A DNA stretch of 64,000 nucleotides, from assembly GCF_000761215.1 (NCBI RefSeq), contig NZ_CP009438.1, positions 2,251,501 to 2,315,500 on the forward strand, read 5' to 3'. The notes under the pieces are model-generated. The model saw nothing but the letters and a program-made list of their open reading frames with translations, did not search any database and had not been told where the DNA came from. Shown piece after piece: positions 7,767 through 17,225 of this stretch. A program made the translations under genes and the position numbers. How positions within the stretch are numbered: position 1 is the first letter of the stretch; every line of letters starts with the position of its first letter. The DNA is from Streptomyces glaucescens (GTDB lineage: Bacteria; Actinomycetota; Actinomycetes; Streptomycetales; Streptomycetaceae).

Positions 7767-9800
7767 TCAGGGCAGCTTCAGGGTGACCGCGGACTGCAGG
7801 ACGTCCGGTGTGGTCCATGCCGAGCGTGCCCCCGCGTACGGGGTGCCGAAGGCGGTCGTTCCCAGGAGGAGCTGCCTGCGCGTGCCCTCCGGGGCCGTGA
7901 AGGGGACGTGGGTGCCGGACGGGGCCCGGACCGTCACGGTGCCGCCGGTGCGGTAGGCGGTGACCCGGCCCTGGTCGAGGGCCGCCTGCCAGGCGACGCG
8001 GCGCTTCAGTTCGGTGCCGATGGCGGCGTGCCGCGGGTTCTCCAGCGGGGTGTTGCCGGCGAACAGGGCCCGGTAGTCGGCGAGGACCCGGTCGAGCACC
8101 GGGTAGAGGAGGCGGTCCTCGGCGAGGTTGGACTGGTGGACGTAGTGCGGGCGCGGGTCGTTGGCGAGGACGTGCCCGAGGGCGGTGCGGGCCTCCTGCG
8201 GGACGATGAAGTCGTCGTAGCCGGTGGCGGGGTCCAGCGGTTCGTCGAGGCAGGTGGAGGCGGGGTTGTCCTCGCAGACGCCGCTGCCGCCGTCGGCCTT
8301 CGAGGTGTAGATCCAGTTGTACTCGTCGGTCATCTCGGCCTCGGTGCCGACGTTGTAGTAGACGTTCATGGGGTGCCGGGGCACGGTCTCCGCGCCGCCC
8401 ACGGGGCGCTGCTGCGGCTCGCGGGAGTTGTCGGAGGCGATCCACCGCACGCCGGTGTCGGCGAGGGCGCCGGCGAGGTCCGGGTTGTCCTGGGGCTGCT
8501 GCGGCAGGATCCTCAGGCCGGAGTGCTCGCCGGTGACCAGTTCGGTGCGGTCGAGCGGGAGGCCCCTGAGGAGACCCCAGGTGTGGTTGTCGCGGATCTG
8601 CGCGGCGATCTCGGCGCGGCTCGTCCAGCGGGTGCTGCCGTCGGCGTTCTTCGCGCAGCTCCAGGGCACGGTGGAGGTGTCCTGCACACAGCCGAGGAAG
8701 GGGTGGGTGTAGGTGTGGTTGATCCACCGGTACTGCGCCCTGTCGGCGAGCAGCCGGTCGGCGAGCGGGTCGGTGCCGCCGTGCTCGGCCTTCCACTCCT
8801 CGCCGGAGCCGGCGTTGTAGACCATGTCGAGGGTGAGGCCGCGCTCACGCTGCCACTGGGCGGCGTAGGCCGCGTCGGCGGCGGTCATGCGGATCGGGGC
8901 GGTGGTGTCCTCGCCGCCGCCCGCGCAGTCGATGTCGCCCGGGGTGCAGTTGCGCCCGGTGTCCCAGCGGGCGTCGGAGGCGAGGACGTCGTCGACGTGG
9001 ACGGCGAGGTGGTTGCGGGCCCGGCCCAGGTGCACGCCCTCGGTCAGCCATTCGACGATGCCGCGGGCCAGCGCCCGGAACTGCCGCTGGTGCCGGTTGT
9101 AGGCGAACGTCACCACCAGCTCGCGGCGGCCGTCGTGGGCGTACTCGCCGACCAGGCTGCCGCGGCCGGTGCCGCCGGGCACGGGGATGTCGACGTAGCT
9201 GGTGAAGCCCTCGCGGGGCCTGGCCACGTAGCCGTAGCTCTCCTGGACGGCCGGGGCGTTGTCCTCGAAGGTGAGGGGGCCGTCGAGGTAGCCGAACCAG
9301 CTCGCCCGGCCGGCCGCGGTGACGGTGGCCTCACGCCCGTCGAGGGCGCCGGCCCAGCCGCCCTCGCCGGTGTGGTCGAGGCCGACCCCGGGGTGCGCCC
9401 AGGTGTAGGCGTCGACCTGCGGGATGCCGTAGGTCCGCTCGTACGCCTCCAGCGCCGTCTGTTCGGCGGAGTCCGCGCCGAACGGGGCCTCGTTCGGCAG
9501 CACCACGCCCTGGTACCTGGCCCGGGGCGTGCCGTCGACCGTGTCGCCGAGGAAACCGGCGGTGACCGCGGGGCGGTCCGGGTCGTTCAGGTCGAGCCTG
9601 GTGTACGGGATGCCGGTGCTCCTGAGCTCGGCGGTGACGGCGTCGACGGAGCTGTCCCCGTTGTCCACCACCAGCACCCTCAGGTCGATCCGTGGCACGG
9701 CCGCCGCCGAGGCCCCGGGCACCCCCGGTCCGAGCGTCATCAGCGCCGCGGCCGCCAGGACGGCGGCGGACCGGCTGCGTCCGCGCATGTGTGGAGCCAC
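7767..9800 (-). CDS. Secreted Agd3-like (CE18-type) carbohydrate deacetylase
   Basis: 677 residues. GTG at 9800 is chosen over ATG at 9788 because GGAGG lies 6 nt before the GTG. A Sec signal peptide (RGRSRSAAVLAAAALM, then ASAAA) leads to a Rossmann-like N-domain (LRVLVVDNGDSSVD), a middle beta domain, and a polysaccharide-deacetylase-like barrel. The metal and catalytic motif candidates are HVDDVLASDARWD near 267 and NHTYTHPFLG near 357, plus RWIASDNSRE. This layout matches Agd3, the N-acetylgalactosamine-polymer deacetylase of Aspergillus. The adjacent GH114 gene has the same pathway logic. Exact specificity is inferred. Confidence 0.78.
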   Translation of the reverse strand: MAPHMRGRSRSAAVLAAAALMTLGPGVPGASAAAVPRIDLRVLVVDNGDSSVDAVTAELRSTGIPYTRLDLNDPDRPAVTAGFLGDTVDGTPRARYQGVVLPNEAPFGADSAEQTALEAYERTYGIPQVDAYTWAHPGVGLDHTGEGGWAGALDGREATVTAAGRASWFGYLDGPLTFEDNAPAVQESYGYVARPREGFTSYVDIPVPGGTGRGSLVGEYAHDGRRELVVTFAYNRHQRQFRALARGIVEWLTEGVHLGRARNHLAVHVDDVLASDARWDTGRNCTPGDIDCAGGGEDTTAPIRMTAADAAYAAQWQRERGLTLDMVYNAGSGEEWKAEHGGTDPLADRLLADRAQYRWINHTYTHPFLGCVQDTSTVPWSCAKNADGSTRWTSRAEIAAQIRDNHTWGLLRGLPLDRTELVTGEHSGLRILPQQPQDNPDLAGALADTGVRWIASDNSREPQQRPVGGAETVPRHPMNVYYNVGTEAEMTDEYNWIYTSKADGGSGVCEDNPASTCLDEPLDPATGYDDFIVPQEARTALGHVLANDPRPHYVHQSNLAEDRLLYPVLDRVLADYRALFAGNTPLENPRHAAIGTELKRRVAWQAALDQGRVTAYRTGGTVTVRAPSGTHVPFTAPEGTRRQLLLGTTAFGTPYAGARSAWTTPDVLQSAVTLKLP

Positions 9801-10149
9801 GGTGGTCCTCCCCCCAGAAGATCCCCCAGGGGTCCCGGTGGACCAGGCGCGGAGGATCGTGTGGAAATCATGCAAAACGGCGAGCATGGCGCTCACCGGA
9901 ACCCGACGAGTGTGACCCAGGTCACGAGCGCGGGGAACAGGACCCGGCGCCGACGCCACGCACGGGTGAACACCCGCAGGCGTGAGCGAACCAACCGGCG
10001 CGCGTACTCTCGTCCCAGGTACGCGCCCCCCGCGACGCGGACCCGGTCGAGACCGTCTCCAGGGCCGGATCTAGGGTCGGCTGTCGGGCCCGGCCGACCC
10101 ACCCCGTTCGGCCACAGCAACCTCACATCGGAAGCGAGAAATCACCACC
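9801..10149. promoter_or_regulatory. 349-nt divergent intergenic region (deacetylase / pepA)
   Basis: No gene. It holds an inverted repeat GTGACC-CA-GGTCAC at 9912-9925, which fits the Streptomyces Crp-type pattern GTG(N6)GNCAC about 110 nt upstream of the deacetylase start. It also holds GCGCGTAC-N11-GTACGCGC at 10000-10026 overlapping a -10-like TACTCT (10005-10010), and a short palindrome GAGAC-C-GTCTC near 10050. pepA has only a weak ribosome site. Confidence 0.4.
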
Positions 10150-11685
10150 GTGACTGCTCTCACTCTCAGCACCGCCGCGGCGGCCGGCCTGCGGGCCGAC
10201 GCGATCGTGATCGGTGTCGCCAAGAGCCCGAAGGGCGGAAAAGGGCTCGCCGTCGCGCCGGGCGCCGAGGCCGTCGACAAGGCGTACGACGGCAGGCTCG
10301 CCGGCCTGCTGGAGACCCTGGGCGCCTCCGGGGCCGAGGGCGAGGTGACCAAGCTCCCCGCGCCGGCCGGCTTCAAGTCGCCGCTCGTGCTGGCGGTGGG
10401 CCTGGGCGCGCAGCCGGACAAGGACGGCGAGTACGACGCCGAGGCGCTGCGCCGCGCCGCCGGAGCGGCCGCGCGCGCCCTGGCCGGCACCAAGAAGGCC
10501 GCCTTCGCCCTGCCCGTCGCGGACGCCGCCGCCATCGGCGCGATCGCCGAGGGCGCGCTGCTGGGCGCCTACACCTTCGACGCCTACAAGGACAACGGCA
10601 AGGACGCCGAGGGCAAGAACGGCCGGGGCCCGCTGGGCGAGGCCGCGATCCTGGGCGGCAAGCCCCGCGACAAGGCGCACAAGGCGGCCGTCGAGCGCGC
10701 CACCGCGGTCGCCGAGGAGCTGAACCGCGCCCGTGACCTGATCAACACCCCGCCGAACGACCTCAACCCCGAGTCGTTCGCCGCGGTCGCGCAGGCCGCG
10801 GGCAAGGAGCACGGCATCAAGGTGCAGGTGCTCGACGAGAAGGCGCTCGCCAAGGGCGGCTACGGCGGCATCCTCGGCGTCGGCGGCGGCTCCGCGTCCG
10901 CGCCGCGCCTGGTGAAGCTGACGTACAAGCACGCCAAGGCGAAGAAGCACCTCGCCTTCGTCGGCAAGGGCATCACCTACGACTCGGGCGGCATCTCCCT
11001 GAAGCCGGCCGGGCACAACGAGACGATGAAGTGCGACATGAGCGGCGCGGCGGCGGTCTTCGCCGCCGTGGTCGCCGCCGCGCGGCTCGGCCTCCAGGTC
11101 AACGTCACCGGCTGGCTGGCGCTGGCCGAGAACATGCCGTCCGGCTCCGCCGTCCGCCCCGGTGACGTGTTGCGCATGTACAGCGGCAAGACCGTCGAGG
11201 TGCTGAACACCGACGCCGAGGGCCGGCTGGTGCTCGGCGACGCGCTGTGGGCCGCGTCCGAGGAGAAGCCCGACGCGATCGTGGACGTCGCCACGCTGAC
11301 CGGCGCGATGGTGCTGGCGCTGGGCAACCGCACCTTCGGTGTGATGGCCAACGACGACGCGTTCCGCTCGGCGATCGTGGAGGCCGCGGAGGAGGTCGGC
11401 GAGGCGTCCTGGCCGATGCCGCTGCCGGAGCACCTGCGCAAGGGCATGGACTCGCCCGTCGCCGACATCGCCAACATGGGCGAGCGGATGGGCGGCGGCC
11501 TGGTCGCCGGCCTGTTCCTGCGCGAGTTCGTCGGCGAGGGGATCACCTGGGCGCACCTGGACATCGCGGGCCCGGCGTTCAACGAGGGCGGGCCGTTCGG
11601 GTACACGCCCAAGGGCGGTACCGGGTCGGGCGTGCGGACGCTGGTGCGGCTGGCCGAGCTGACGGCCGCGGGCGACCTGGGCTGA
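10150..11685 (+). CDS. pepA: Leucyl aminopeptidase (M17 family)
   Basis: 511 residues, GTG at 10150. Cytosolic M17 aminopeptidase removing N-terminal residues with two metal ions. The catalytic C-domain has GKGITYDSGGISLK (about 272-285), MKCDMSGAAAV, and the family signature NTDAEGRLVLGDAL starting near 353. The N-domain is the usual regulatory/macro-like half, and length is typical. Two hairpins follow, isolating it from lpd. The same aminopeptidase-near-E2 order occurs in mycobacteria. Confidence 0.95.
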   Translation: MTALTLSTAAAAGLRADAIVIGVAKSPKGGKGLAVAPGAEAVDKAYDGRLAGLLETLGASGAEGEVTKLPAPAGFKSPLVLAVGLGAQPDKDGEYDAEALRRAAGAAARALAGTKKAAFALPVADAAAIGAIAEGALLGAYTFDAYKDNGKDAEGKNGRGPLGEAAILGGKPRDKAHKAAVERATAVAEELNRARDLINTPPNDLNPESFAAVAQAAGKEHGIKVQVLDEKALAKGGYGGILGVGGGSASAPRLVKLTYKHAKAKKHLAFVGKGITYDSGGISLKPAGHNETMKCDMSGAAAVFAAVVAAARLGLQVNVTGWLALAENMPSGSAVRPGDVLRMYSGKTVEVLNTDAEGRLVLGDALWAASEEKPDAIVDVATLTGAMVLALGNRTFGVMANDDAFRSAIVEAAEEVGEASWPMPLPEHLRKGMDSPVADIANMGERMGGGLVAGLFLREFVGEGITWAHLDIAGPAFNEGGPFGYTPKGGTGSGVRTLVRLAELTAAGDLG

Positions 11686-11691
11686 CGGGTG

Positions 11692-11719
11692 GGACGCGCC
11701 CCCTCGGCGGGGCGCGTCC
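11692..11719 (+). terminator. pepA terminator, first hairpin
   Basis: Perfect 11-bp stem GGACGCGCCCC / GGGGCGCGTCC with a 6-nt loop, starting 7 nt after the pepA stop. Confidence 0.75.
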
Positions 11720-11735
11720 GCCGCAGGGCGGCCTC

Positions 11736-11773
11736 AGGGGCGCGGGGGCCGCCGGCGCGGTTCCCGCGCCCCT
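11736..11773 (+). repeat. Second GC hairpin, resembles a common Streptomyces intergenic repeat
   Basis: AGGGGCGCGGG pairs perfectly with CCCGCGCCCCT across a 16-nt loop. The arm sequence resembles the widely dispersed Streptomyces element beginning AGGGGCGCGGG (recalled, not searched). It may act as a second terminator or RNA-stability element. Confidence 0.55.
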
Positions 11774-11964
11774 TCACGGCCTGGCGCGAGTGAACGTGCT
11801 GCGTCTCACACCCCGGCCCCGCGTCTCGTCAAGGTCCGACTAGTGCGAAGATGGGGCTCGGCAGGACAGGGCCCCCACCCGAGGGCCGAAGAACGAGCGG
11901 CCGGACACCAGCCGCCGACCGGTCACTGGAGACCGGCGTGGCGCACATGCATGGAGGACGTGAC

Positions 11965-13353
11965 GTGGCGAACGACGCCAGCACCGTTTTCGACCTAGTG
12001 ATCCTCGGCGGTGGTAGCGGTGGTTACGCCGCGGCCCTGCGCGGGGCGCAGCTGGGCCTGGACGTCGCCCTGATCGAGAAGGACAAGGTCGGCGGTACCT
12101 GCCTGCACCGGGGATGCATCCCCACCAAGGCCCTGCTGCACGCGGGCGAGATCGCCGACCAGGCCCGCGAGAGCGCGCAGTTCGGTGTCAAGACCACCTT
12201 CGAGGGCATCGACGTCCCGGCGGTCCACAAGTACAAGGACGAGGTCATCTCGGGCCTGTACAAGGGCCTGCAGGGACTGGTCGCCTCCCGGAAGGTCACC
12301 TACATCGAGGGCGAGGGCCGGCTGTCCTCGCCCACGTCCGTCGACGTGAACGGGCAGCGCGTCCAGGGCCGCCACGTGCTGCTGGCCACCGGCTCCGTGC
12401 CGAAGTCGCTGCCGGGCCTGGAGATCGACGGCAACCGGATCATCTCCTCGGACCACGCCCTCGTCCTGGACCGCGTGCCCAAGTCCGCGATCATCCTGGG
12501 CGGCGGCGTCATCGGCGTCGAGTTCGCCTCCGCGTGGAAGTCCTTCGGCTCGGACGTCACGATCATCGAGGGAATGAAGCACCTCGTCCCGGTCGAGGAC
12601 GAGAACAGCTCCAAGCTCCTGGAGCGCGCCTTCCGCAAGCGCGGCATCAAGTTCAACCTGGGCACCTTCTTCCAGAAGGCCGAGTACACCCAGGACGGTG
12701 TCAAGGTCACCCTGGCCGACGGCAAGGAGTTCGAGGCCGAGGTCCTGCTGGTGGCCGTCGGCCGCGGCCCGGTCTCGCAGGGCCTGGGCTACGAGGAGGC
12801 CGGGGTCGCCATGGACCGCGGCTACGTCCTCGTCGACGAGTACATGCGGACCAACGTCCCCACCATCTCCGCCGTCGGCGACCTGGTCCCGACCCTCCAG
12901 CTCGCGCACGTCGGCTTCGCCGAGGGCATCCTGGTGGCGGAGCGGCTGGCCGGTCTGAAGGTCGTCCCGATCGACTACGACGGTGTCCCGCGGGTGACGT
13001 ACTGCCACCCGGAGGTCGCCTCCGTCGGCATCACCGAGGCCAAGGCCAAGGAGATCTACGGCGCGGACAAGGTCGTCGCCCTGAAGTACAACCTGGCGGG
13101 CAACGGCAAGAGCAAGATCCTGAAGACCGCGGGCGAGATCAAGCTCGTCCAGGTCAAGGACGGTGCCGTGGTCGGCGTCCACATGGTCGGCGACCGGATG
13201 GGCGAGCAGGTCGGCGAGGCCCAGCTGATCTACAACTGGGAGGCGCTGCCGGCCGAGGTGGCCCAGCTCATCCACGCCCACCCGACGCAGAACGAGGCGC
13301 TCGGCGAGGCCCACCTGGCCCTGGCCGGCAAGCCGCTGCACTCCCACGACTGA
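11965..13353 (+). CDS. lpd: Dihydrolipoamide dehydrogenase (E3)
   Basis: 462 residues. GTG at 11965 is set by GGAGG 7 nt upstream; earlier in-frame codons are poorer. This FAD flavoenzyme reoxidises dihydrolipoyl groups with NAD. It has GGGSGG (15-20) for FAD, redox disulfide C46-LHRG-C51, a second nucleotide-binding GGGVIGVEFA, and the C-terminal HAHPTQNE with the His439/Glu444 pair. Full length. The E2 gene starts 63 nt later with its own ribosome site, so lpd and E2 probably form one operon. Confidence 0.96.
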   Translation: MANDASTVFDLVILGGGSGGYAAALRGAQLGLDVALIEKDKVGGTCLHRGCIPTKALLHAGEIADQARESAQFGVKTTFEGIDVPAVHKYKDEVISGLYKGLQGLVASRKVTYIEGEGRLSSPTSVDVNGQRVQGRHVLLATGSVPKSLPGLEIDGNRIISSDHALVLDRVPKSAIILGGGVIGVEFASAWKSFGSDVTIIEGMKHLVPVEDENSSKLLERAFRKRGIKFNLGTFFQKAEYTQDGVKVTLADGKEFEAEVLLVAVGRGPVSQGLGYEEAGVAMDRGYVLVDEYMRTNVPTISAVGDLVPTLQLAHVGFAEGILVAERLAGLKVVPIDYDGVPRVTYCHPEVASVGITEAKAKEIYGADKVVALKYNLAGNGKSKILKTAGEIKLVQVKDGAVVGVHMVGDRMGEQVGEAQLIYNWEALPAEVAQLIHAHPTQNEALGEAHLALAGKPLHSHD

Positions 13354-13416
13354 CCTCCCTCGGTCACTGGGCGCGACGACACAGACTTCCGCAATTCGTA
13401 AGGAGCAACAGAAACC

Positions 13417-15255
13417 ATGCCGGTTTCCGTAACCCTTCCGGCGCTCGGCGAGAGCGTCACCGAGGGCACCGTCACCCGCTGGCTGAAGGCCGAGGGTGAG
13501 CGCGTCGAGGCCGACGAGCCGCTGCTCGAGGTCTCCACCGACAAGGTCGACACCGAGATCCCCGCTCCGGCCGCCGGTGTCCTGGCCTCCATCAAGGTCG
13601 CCGAGGACGAGACCGTCGAGGTCGGCGCCGAGCTGGCGATCATCGACGACGGCACGGGCGCGCCCGCCGCCGAGCAGGCCCCGGCCGCCGAGCAGGCTCC
13701 GGCCGCCGAGGAGGTCGCCCCGCCGGCTCCCGAGCCGGCCCCGGCCGCCCAGCCGTCCACCGAGCAGGCCGCCCCCGCCCCGGCTCCGACCGCCGAGGCC
13801 GCGGCCGGCGGCGGCAGCGCCGAGGGCACGGACGTGGTCCTGCCCGCGCTCGGCGAGTCCGTCACCGAGGGCACCGTCACCCGCTGGCTGAAGTCGGTCG
13901 GCGACTCCGTCGAGGCCGACGAGCCGCTGCTCGAGGTCTCCACGGACAAGGTCGACACCGAGATCCCGGCGCCCGCCTCCGGTGTGCTGCTGGAGATCGT
14001 GGTCGGCGAGGACGAGACCGCCGAGGTCGGCGCCAAGCTGGCCGTCATCGGCGCCCCGGGTGCCGCTCCGGCCGCCGAGGCCCCGGCCGCCCCGGCTCCG
14101 GCCGCCGAGGCCCCCGCCGCTCCGGCCCCGGCCCAGCCCGCGGCTCCCGCCCAGCCCGCGGCTCCGGCTCCGGCCCCCGCCGCTCCGGCTCAGGCTCAGG
14201 CTCAGGCTCCGGCTCCGGCTCCGGCTCCCGCCCAGCCCGCCGCTCCGGCGCCCGCGCCGGCCGCCCCCGCTCAGCCCGCCGCCCCGGCCGCGCCGGCTCC
14301 CGCCGCCGCCCAGCCGGCCGACGAGGGCGCCTACGTCACCCCGCTGGTGCGCAAGCTCGCCGCCGAGAACGGCGTCGACCTGTCCACCGTCAAGGGCACC
14401 GGCGTCGGCGGCCGCATCCGCAAGCAGGACGTCGTCGCCGCCGCCGAGGCCGCGAAGGCCGCCGCCGCTCCGGCCCCCGCCGCCGCGCCGGCTGCCGCAC
14501 CGGCCCGCAAGGCGCCGGCTCTGGAGGCCTCCCCGCTGCGCGGCCAGACCGTCAAGATGCCGCGGATCCGCAAGGTCATCGGCGACAACATGGTCAAGGC
14601 GCTGCACGAGCAGGCCCAGCTGTCGTCGGTCGTCGAGGTCGACGTCACCCGCCTGATGAAGCTGCGCGCCCGGGCGAAGGACTCCTTCGCGGCCCGCGAG
14701 GGCGTCAAGCTCTCCCCGATGCCGTTCTTCGTGAAGGCCGCCGCGCAGGCGCTGAAGGCCCACCCGGTCATCAACGCCAAGATCAACGAGGCCGAGGGGA
14801 CCATCACCTACTTCGACACCGAGAACATCGGTATCGCGGTGGACTCCGAGAAGGGCCTGATGACCCCGGTCATCAAGAACGCCGGTGACCTCAACATCGC
14901 CGGTATCGCCAAGGCCACGGCGGAGCTGGCCGGCAAGGTCCGCGCCAACAAGATCACCCCGGACGAGCTGTCCGGCGCGACCTTCACCATCTCCAACACC
15001 GGTTCGCGCGGCGCGCTCTTCGACACGATCATCGTGCCGCCGGGCCAGGTCGCGATCCTCGGCATCGGTGCCACGGTCAAGCGTCCGGCCGTCATCGAGA
15101 CCGAGGAGGGCACGGTCATCGGCGTCCGCGACATGACGTACCTGACCCTGTCCTACGACCACCGCCTGGTCGACGGCGCCGACGCCGCGCGTTACCTGAC
15201 CGCGGTCAAGGCCATCCTCGAGGCCGGCGAGTTCGAGGTCGAGCTGGGCCTGTAA
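13417..15255 (+). CDS. sucB: Dihydrolipoamide acyltransferase E2 with two lipoyl domains
   Basis: 612 residues, ATG at 13417 after AAGGAG. The order is lipoyl domain 1 (lipoyl Lys43 in [10 protein letters not shown]), an Ala/Pro/Glu linker, lipoyl domain 2 (Lys178, nearly identical), a long Ala-Pro linker, a peripheral-subunit-binding domain (about 306-340, VRKLAAENG), and the catalytic domain ending in [16 protein letters not shown] (active His near 581). Usually annotated 2-oxoglutarate dehydrogenase E2. Because actinobacterial 2-oxoglutarate E1 proteins carry their own E2 domain and lpd, aceE and lipAB are near, a pyruvate dehydrogenase E2 (DlaT/AceF-like) role is more likely. Confidence 0.92.
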   Translation: MPVSVTLPALGESVTEGTVTRWLKAEGERVEADEPLLEVSTDKVDTEIPAPAAGVLASIKVAEDETVEVGAELAIIDDGTGAPAAEQAPAAEQAPAAEEVAPPAPEPAPAAQPSTEQAAPAPAPTAEAAAGGGSAEGTDVVLPALGESVTEGTVTRWLKSVGDSVEADEPLLEVSTDKVDTEIPAPASGVLLEIVVGEDETAEVGAKLAVIGAPGAAPAAEAPAAPAPAAEAPAAPAPAQPAAPAQPAAPAPAPAAPAQAQAQAPAPAPAPAQPAAPAPAPAAPAQPAAPAAPAPAAAQPADEGAYVTPLVRKLAAENGVDLSTVKGTGVGGRIRKQDVVAAAEAAKAAAAPAPAAAPAAAPARKAPALEASPLRGQTVKMPRIRKVIGDNMVKALHEQAQLSSVVEVDVTRLMKLRARAKDSFAAREGVKLSPMPFFVKAAAQALKAHPVINAKINEAEGTITYFDTENIGIAVDSEKGLMTPVIKNAGDLNIAGIAKATAELAGKVRANKITPDELSGATFTISNTGSRGALFDTIIVPPGQVAILGIGATVKRPAVIETEEGTVIGVRDMTYLTLSYDHRLVDGADAARYLTAVKAILEAGEFEVELGL

Positions 15256-15277
15256 CGGGCCTTCGCCGTTCGCGTCG

Positions 15278-15309
15278 GTGCCCCCGCCCGGATCTCCGGG
15301 CGGGGGCAC
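15278..15309 (+). terminator. lpd-sucB operon terminator
   Basis: A 14-bp perfect stem beginning GTGCCCCCGCCCGG with a 4-nt ATCT loop, 22 nt after the E2 stop codon. Confidence 0.85.
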
Positions 15310-15515
15310 TCGCCTTTCCGGGGGCGCGCGGGGCCGCGCCGGTGTGCGGCCGGGCCGTGCGGGCGTGACCGGCCGCGGACCGCCCGCCCCCGCCCGGCTC
15401 CAGCCGGACCGGGCTGTTACGCGCGTCTCACCTGCACCAAAGCACCCTCGCGCGCCCTTCCGGCCGAGCGCCCGGGCCGTATTGTCTAAACGTCGACGCG
15501 CCCTAAGGAGCCCAC

Positions 15516-16139
15516 ATGACCGCGCCCGTCATCCACTCGCTGCGCGAACAGATCCGCGAGCACATCCTCGAAGGGATCATCAGCGGGCGCTGGCAGCCGG
15601 GCGAGCGGATCGTGGAGCGGCGGATCGCGACGGAGCTGGAGGTCAGCCAGACCCCGGTCCGGGAGGCGCTGCGCGAGCTGGAGTCGCTGCGTCTGATCGA
15701 GTCCGCGCCGAACAAGGGCGTCCGGGTGCGCAATCTGACCGCCGCGGACCTGGAGGAGAGCTACCCGGTCCGGGCGGGCCTGGAGGCGATCGCGGCGGAG
15801 CTGGCGGCGGAGCGGCTGGCGGAGGACTGCTCGGCGCTGGAGCCGCACGTGGCGGCGCTGTACGACGCGGACCGGGCGGCGGACGGCACCGCGCAGGTGC
15901 GCCACACGGTGGGCTTCCACCGGGAGCTGGTGCGCGCGGCGGGCAACTCGGTGCTCCTGCACACCTGGGAAGGGCTGGGCATCGAGGTGTTCACCGCGCT
16001 GTCCATCCGCTGGCTGGGCACCGTCCAGCAGTCCTACGCGGAGGAGCACGAGGAGCTGGTGGCCGCGTTCCGGCGGCGCGATCCGCGGATCGCGGAGATC
16101 GTGAAGGCGCATGTCCTGGGGTGTGCTCCGCGCGCGTGA
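15516..16139 (+). CDS. GntR-family (FCD) transcriptional regulator
   Basis: 207 residues, ATG at 15516 with TAAGGAG upstream. The N-terminal winged helix reads LREQIREHILEGIISGRW, then IATELEVSQTPVREALREL. The C-terminal all-helical FCD ligand domain has conserved acidic/histidine positions (ESYPVRAGLEAIAAELAA, HRELVRAAGN, EEHEELVAAF). FadR/PdhR-subfamily proteins sense small organic acids. Its position between the E2 operon and aceE makes it a candidate regulator of pyruvate dehydrogenase genes, and aceE has a perfect palindrome in its promoter. That link is inference. Confidence 0.9.
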   Translation: MTAPVIHSLREQIREHILEGIISGRWQPGERIVERRIATELEVSQTPVREALRELESLRLIESAPNKGVRVRNLTAADLEESYPVRAGLEAIAAELAAERLAEDCSALEPHVAALYDADRAADGTAQVRHTVGFHRELVRAAGNSVLLHTWEGLGIEVFTALSIRWLGTVQQSYAEEHEELVAAFRRRDPRIAEIVKAHVLGCAPRA

Positions 16140-16181
16140 ACCGGCGGGCGGGCGCCCGGCACCTGTCCTAGGGTGACCGGC

Positions 16182-17225
16182 ATGTCCGATTCACGGCCGT
16201 CGTGGGAGCGTTTCCGGGAGTCGCCGTTCTGGCCGGCGACGGTGCTGGTGCTGATCCTGAGCGCGGCGGCGGGCCTGTTCGCCTGGTCGTACACGTACGC
16301 GATGGCGAATCCGACGCCGCACTCGATCCCGGCGGCGGTGGTCGGAGCGTACGAGCAGCCGCGGGGCCGGGCGTTCCTGGAGGGCCTGGAGCGGGCCCTG
16401 AACGCGTCGGTGAAGGTGCACGCCTACGACCGTCCGGACGCGGCCCGCGCGGCCGTCGACGAGCAGGAGGTCTTCGGGATCTTCGAGGTGCGCGACGACG
16501 GCCGGGTGGTGGCCCTCGACGTCTCGGGCGCCTCCGGCGCGTCCGTGGCCGACGTGCTGTCGAAGGCGGCGCTCGAGACCGGCGAGCGGACCGCGGTGGC
16601 GGTCACCGTCCGGGACATCAACCCCCTCCAGCCCGGTGATCCGCGCGGACTCGCGATCTTCTACATCTCGCTGGCCGCGGTGATCATCGGTTTCGTCGGG
16701 GCCATCCAGCTCGGCGTGCACGCCCGGACCCTCGATCCGCTGGAGCGGATCGCCTTCACGGCGGCGTACGCGGTGCTGGGCGGGCTGGCGATCGCGGCGG
16801 CGGTGGACTGGCTGCTGGGGGCGGTGGACCTGCCGTTCCCGGAGTCGTGGCTGATCCTGGCGCTGACGATGTTCACCAGCGGCATGGTCTTCACGATGTT
16901 CAACACGCTGATCGGCCGCTGGGCGATGCTCCCGACCTGGGGCGTGATGGTGCTGGTGGGCAACCCCTCGTCCGGCGGGGCGGTGTCGTGGCCGCTGCTG
17001 CCGTCGGCGCTGGGCGCGATCGGCCGCTGGCTGCCGCCGGGCGCCTCGGTGAACGCCCAGCACACGGCGGTGTACTTCCCCGGGCACCAGCACGTGCTGC
17101 CCTTCCTGGTGCTGGCGGGCTGGTCGCTGCTGTCCTGCGGGGTGTTCCTGAACTGGTCGCACCGTCATCCCGGCGGACGGGACAAGGATCCGGTGGGGGT
17201 GGAGGCCGGTGGCGCAGCGGGGTGA
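16182..17225 (+). CDS. Membrane protein of the ABC-2/YhgE-Pip type
   Basis: 347 residues from ATG at 16182; TAGGGT at 16169-16174 lies 7 nt before it, indicating a leaderless start. GTG at 16173 is an alternative. One N-terminal helix (ATVLVLILSAAAGLFAW) is followed by an extracytoplasmic domain of about 110 residues with DVSGASGAS, then five or six helices (FYISLAAVIIGFVG, LILALTMFTSGMVF and others). This topology is typical of YhgE/Pip or ABC-2 permease-like proteins. No ATPase partner is adjacent. Function unknown. Confidence 0.75.
   Translation: MSDSRPSWERFRESPFWPATVLVLILSAAAGLFAWSYTYAMANPTPHSIPAAVVGAYEQPRGRAFLEGLERALNASVKVHAYDRPDAARAAVDEQEVFGIFEVRDDGRVVALDVSGASGASVADVLSKAALETGERTAVAVTVRDINPLQPGDPRGLAIFYISLAAVIIGFVGAIQLGVHARTLDPLERIAFTAAYAVLGGLAIAAAVDWLLGAVDLPFPESWLILALTMFTSGMVFTMFNTLIGRWAMLPTWGVMVLVGNPSSGGAVSWPLLPSALGAIGRWLPPGASVNAQHTAVYFPGHQHVLPFLVLAGWSLLSCGVFLNWSHRHPGGRDKDPVGVEAGGAAG

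Noticed and set aside
13700..14330. Tandem GCT-CCG-GCC simple repeats as a possible mobile or unstable element
   Set aside because: They encode the Ala-Pro linkers between lipoyl and subunit-binding domains, a normal feature of E2 proteins.
11995..15309. A long minus-strand frame (1104 codons) opposite lpd and the E2 gene
   Set aside because: Shadow frame of the lipoyl operon; composition is simple Gly/Arg/Leu repeats and no ribosome site or conserved motif is visible.
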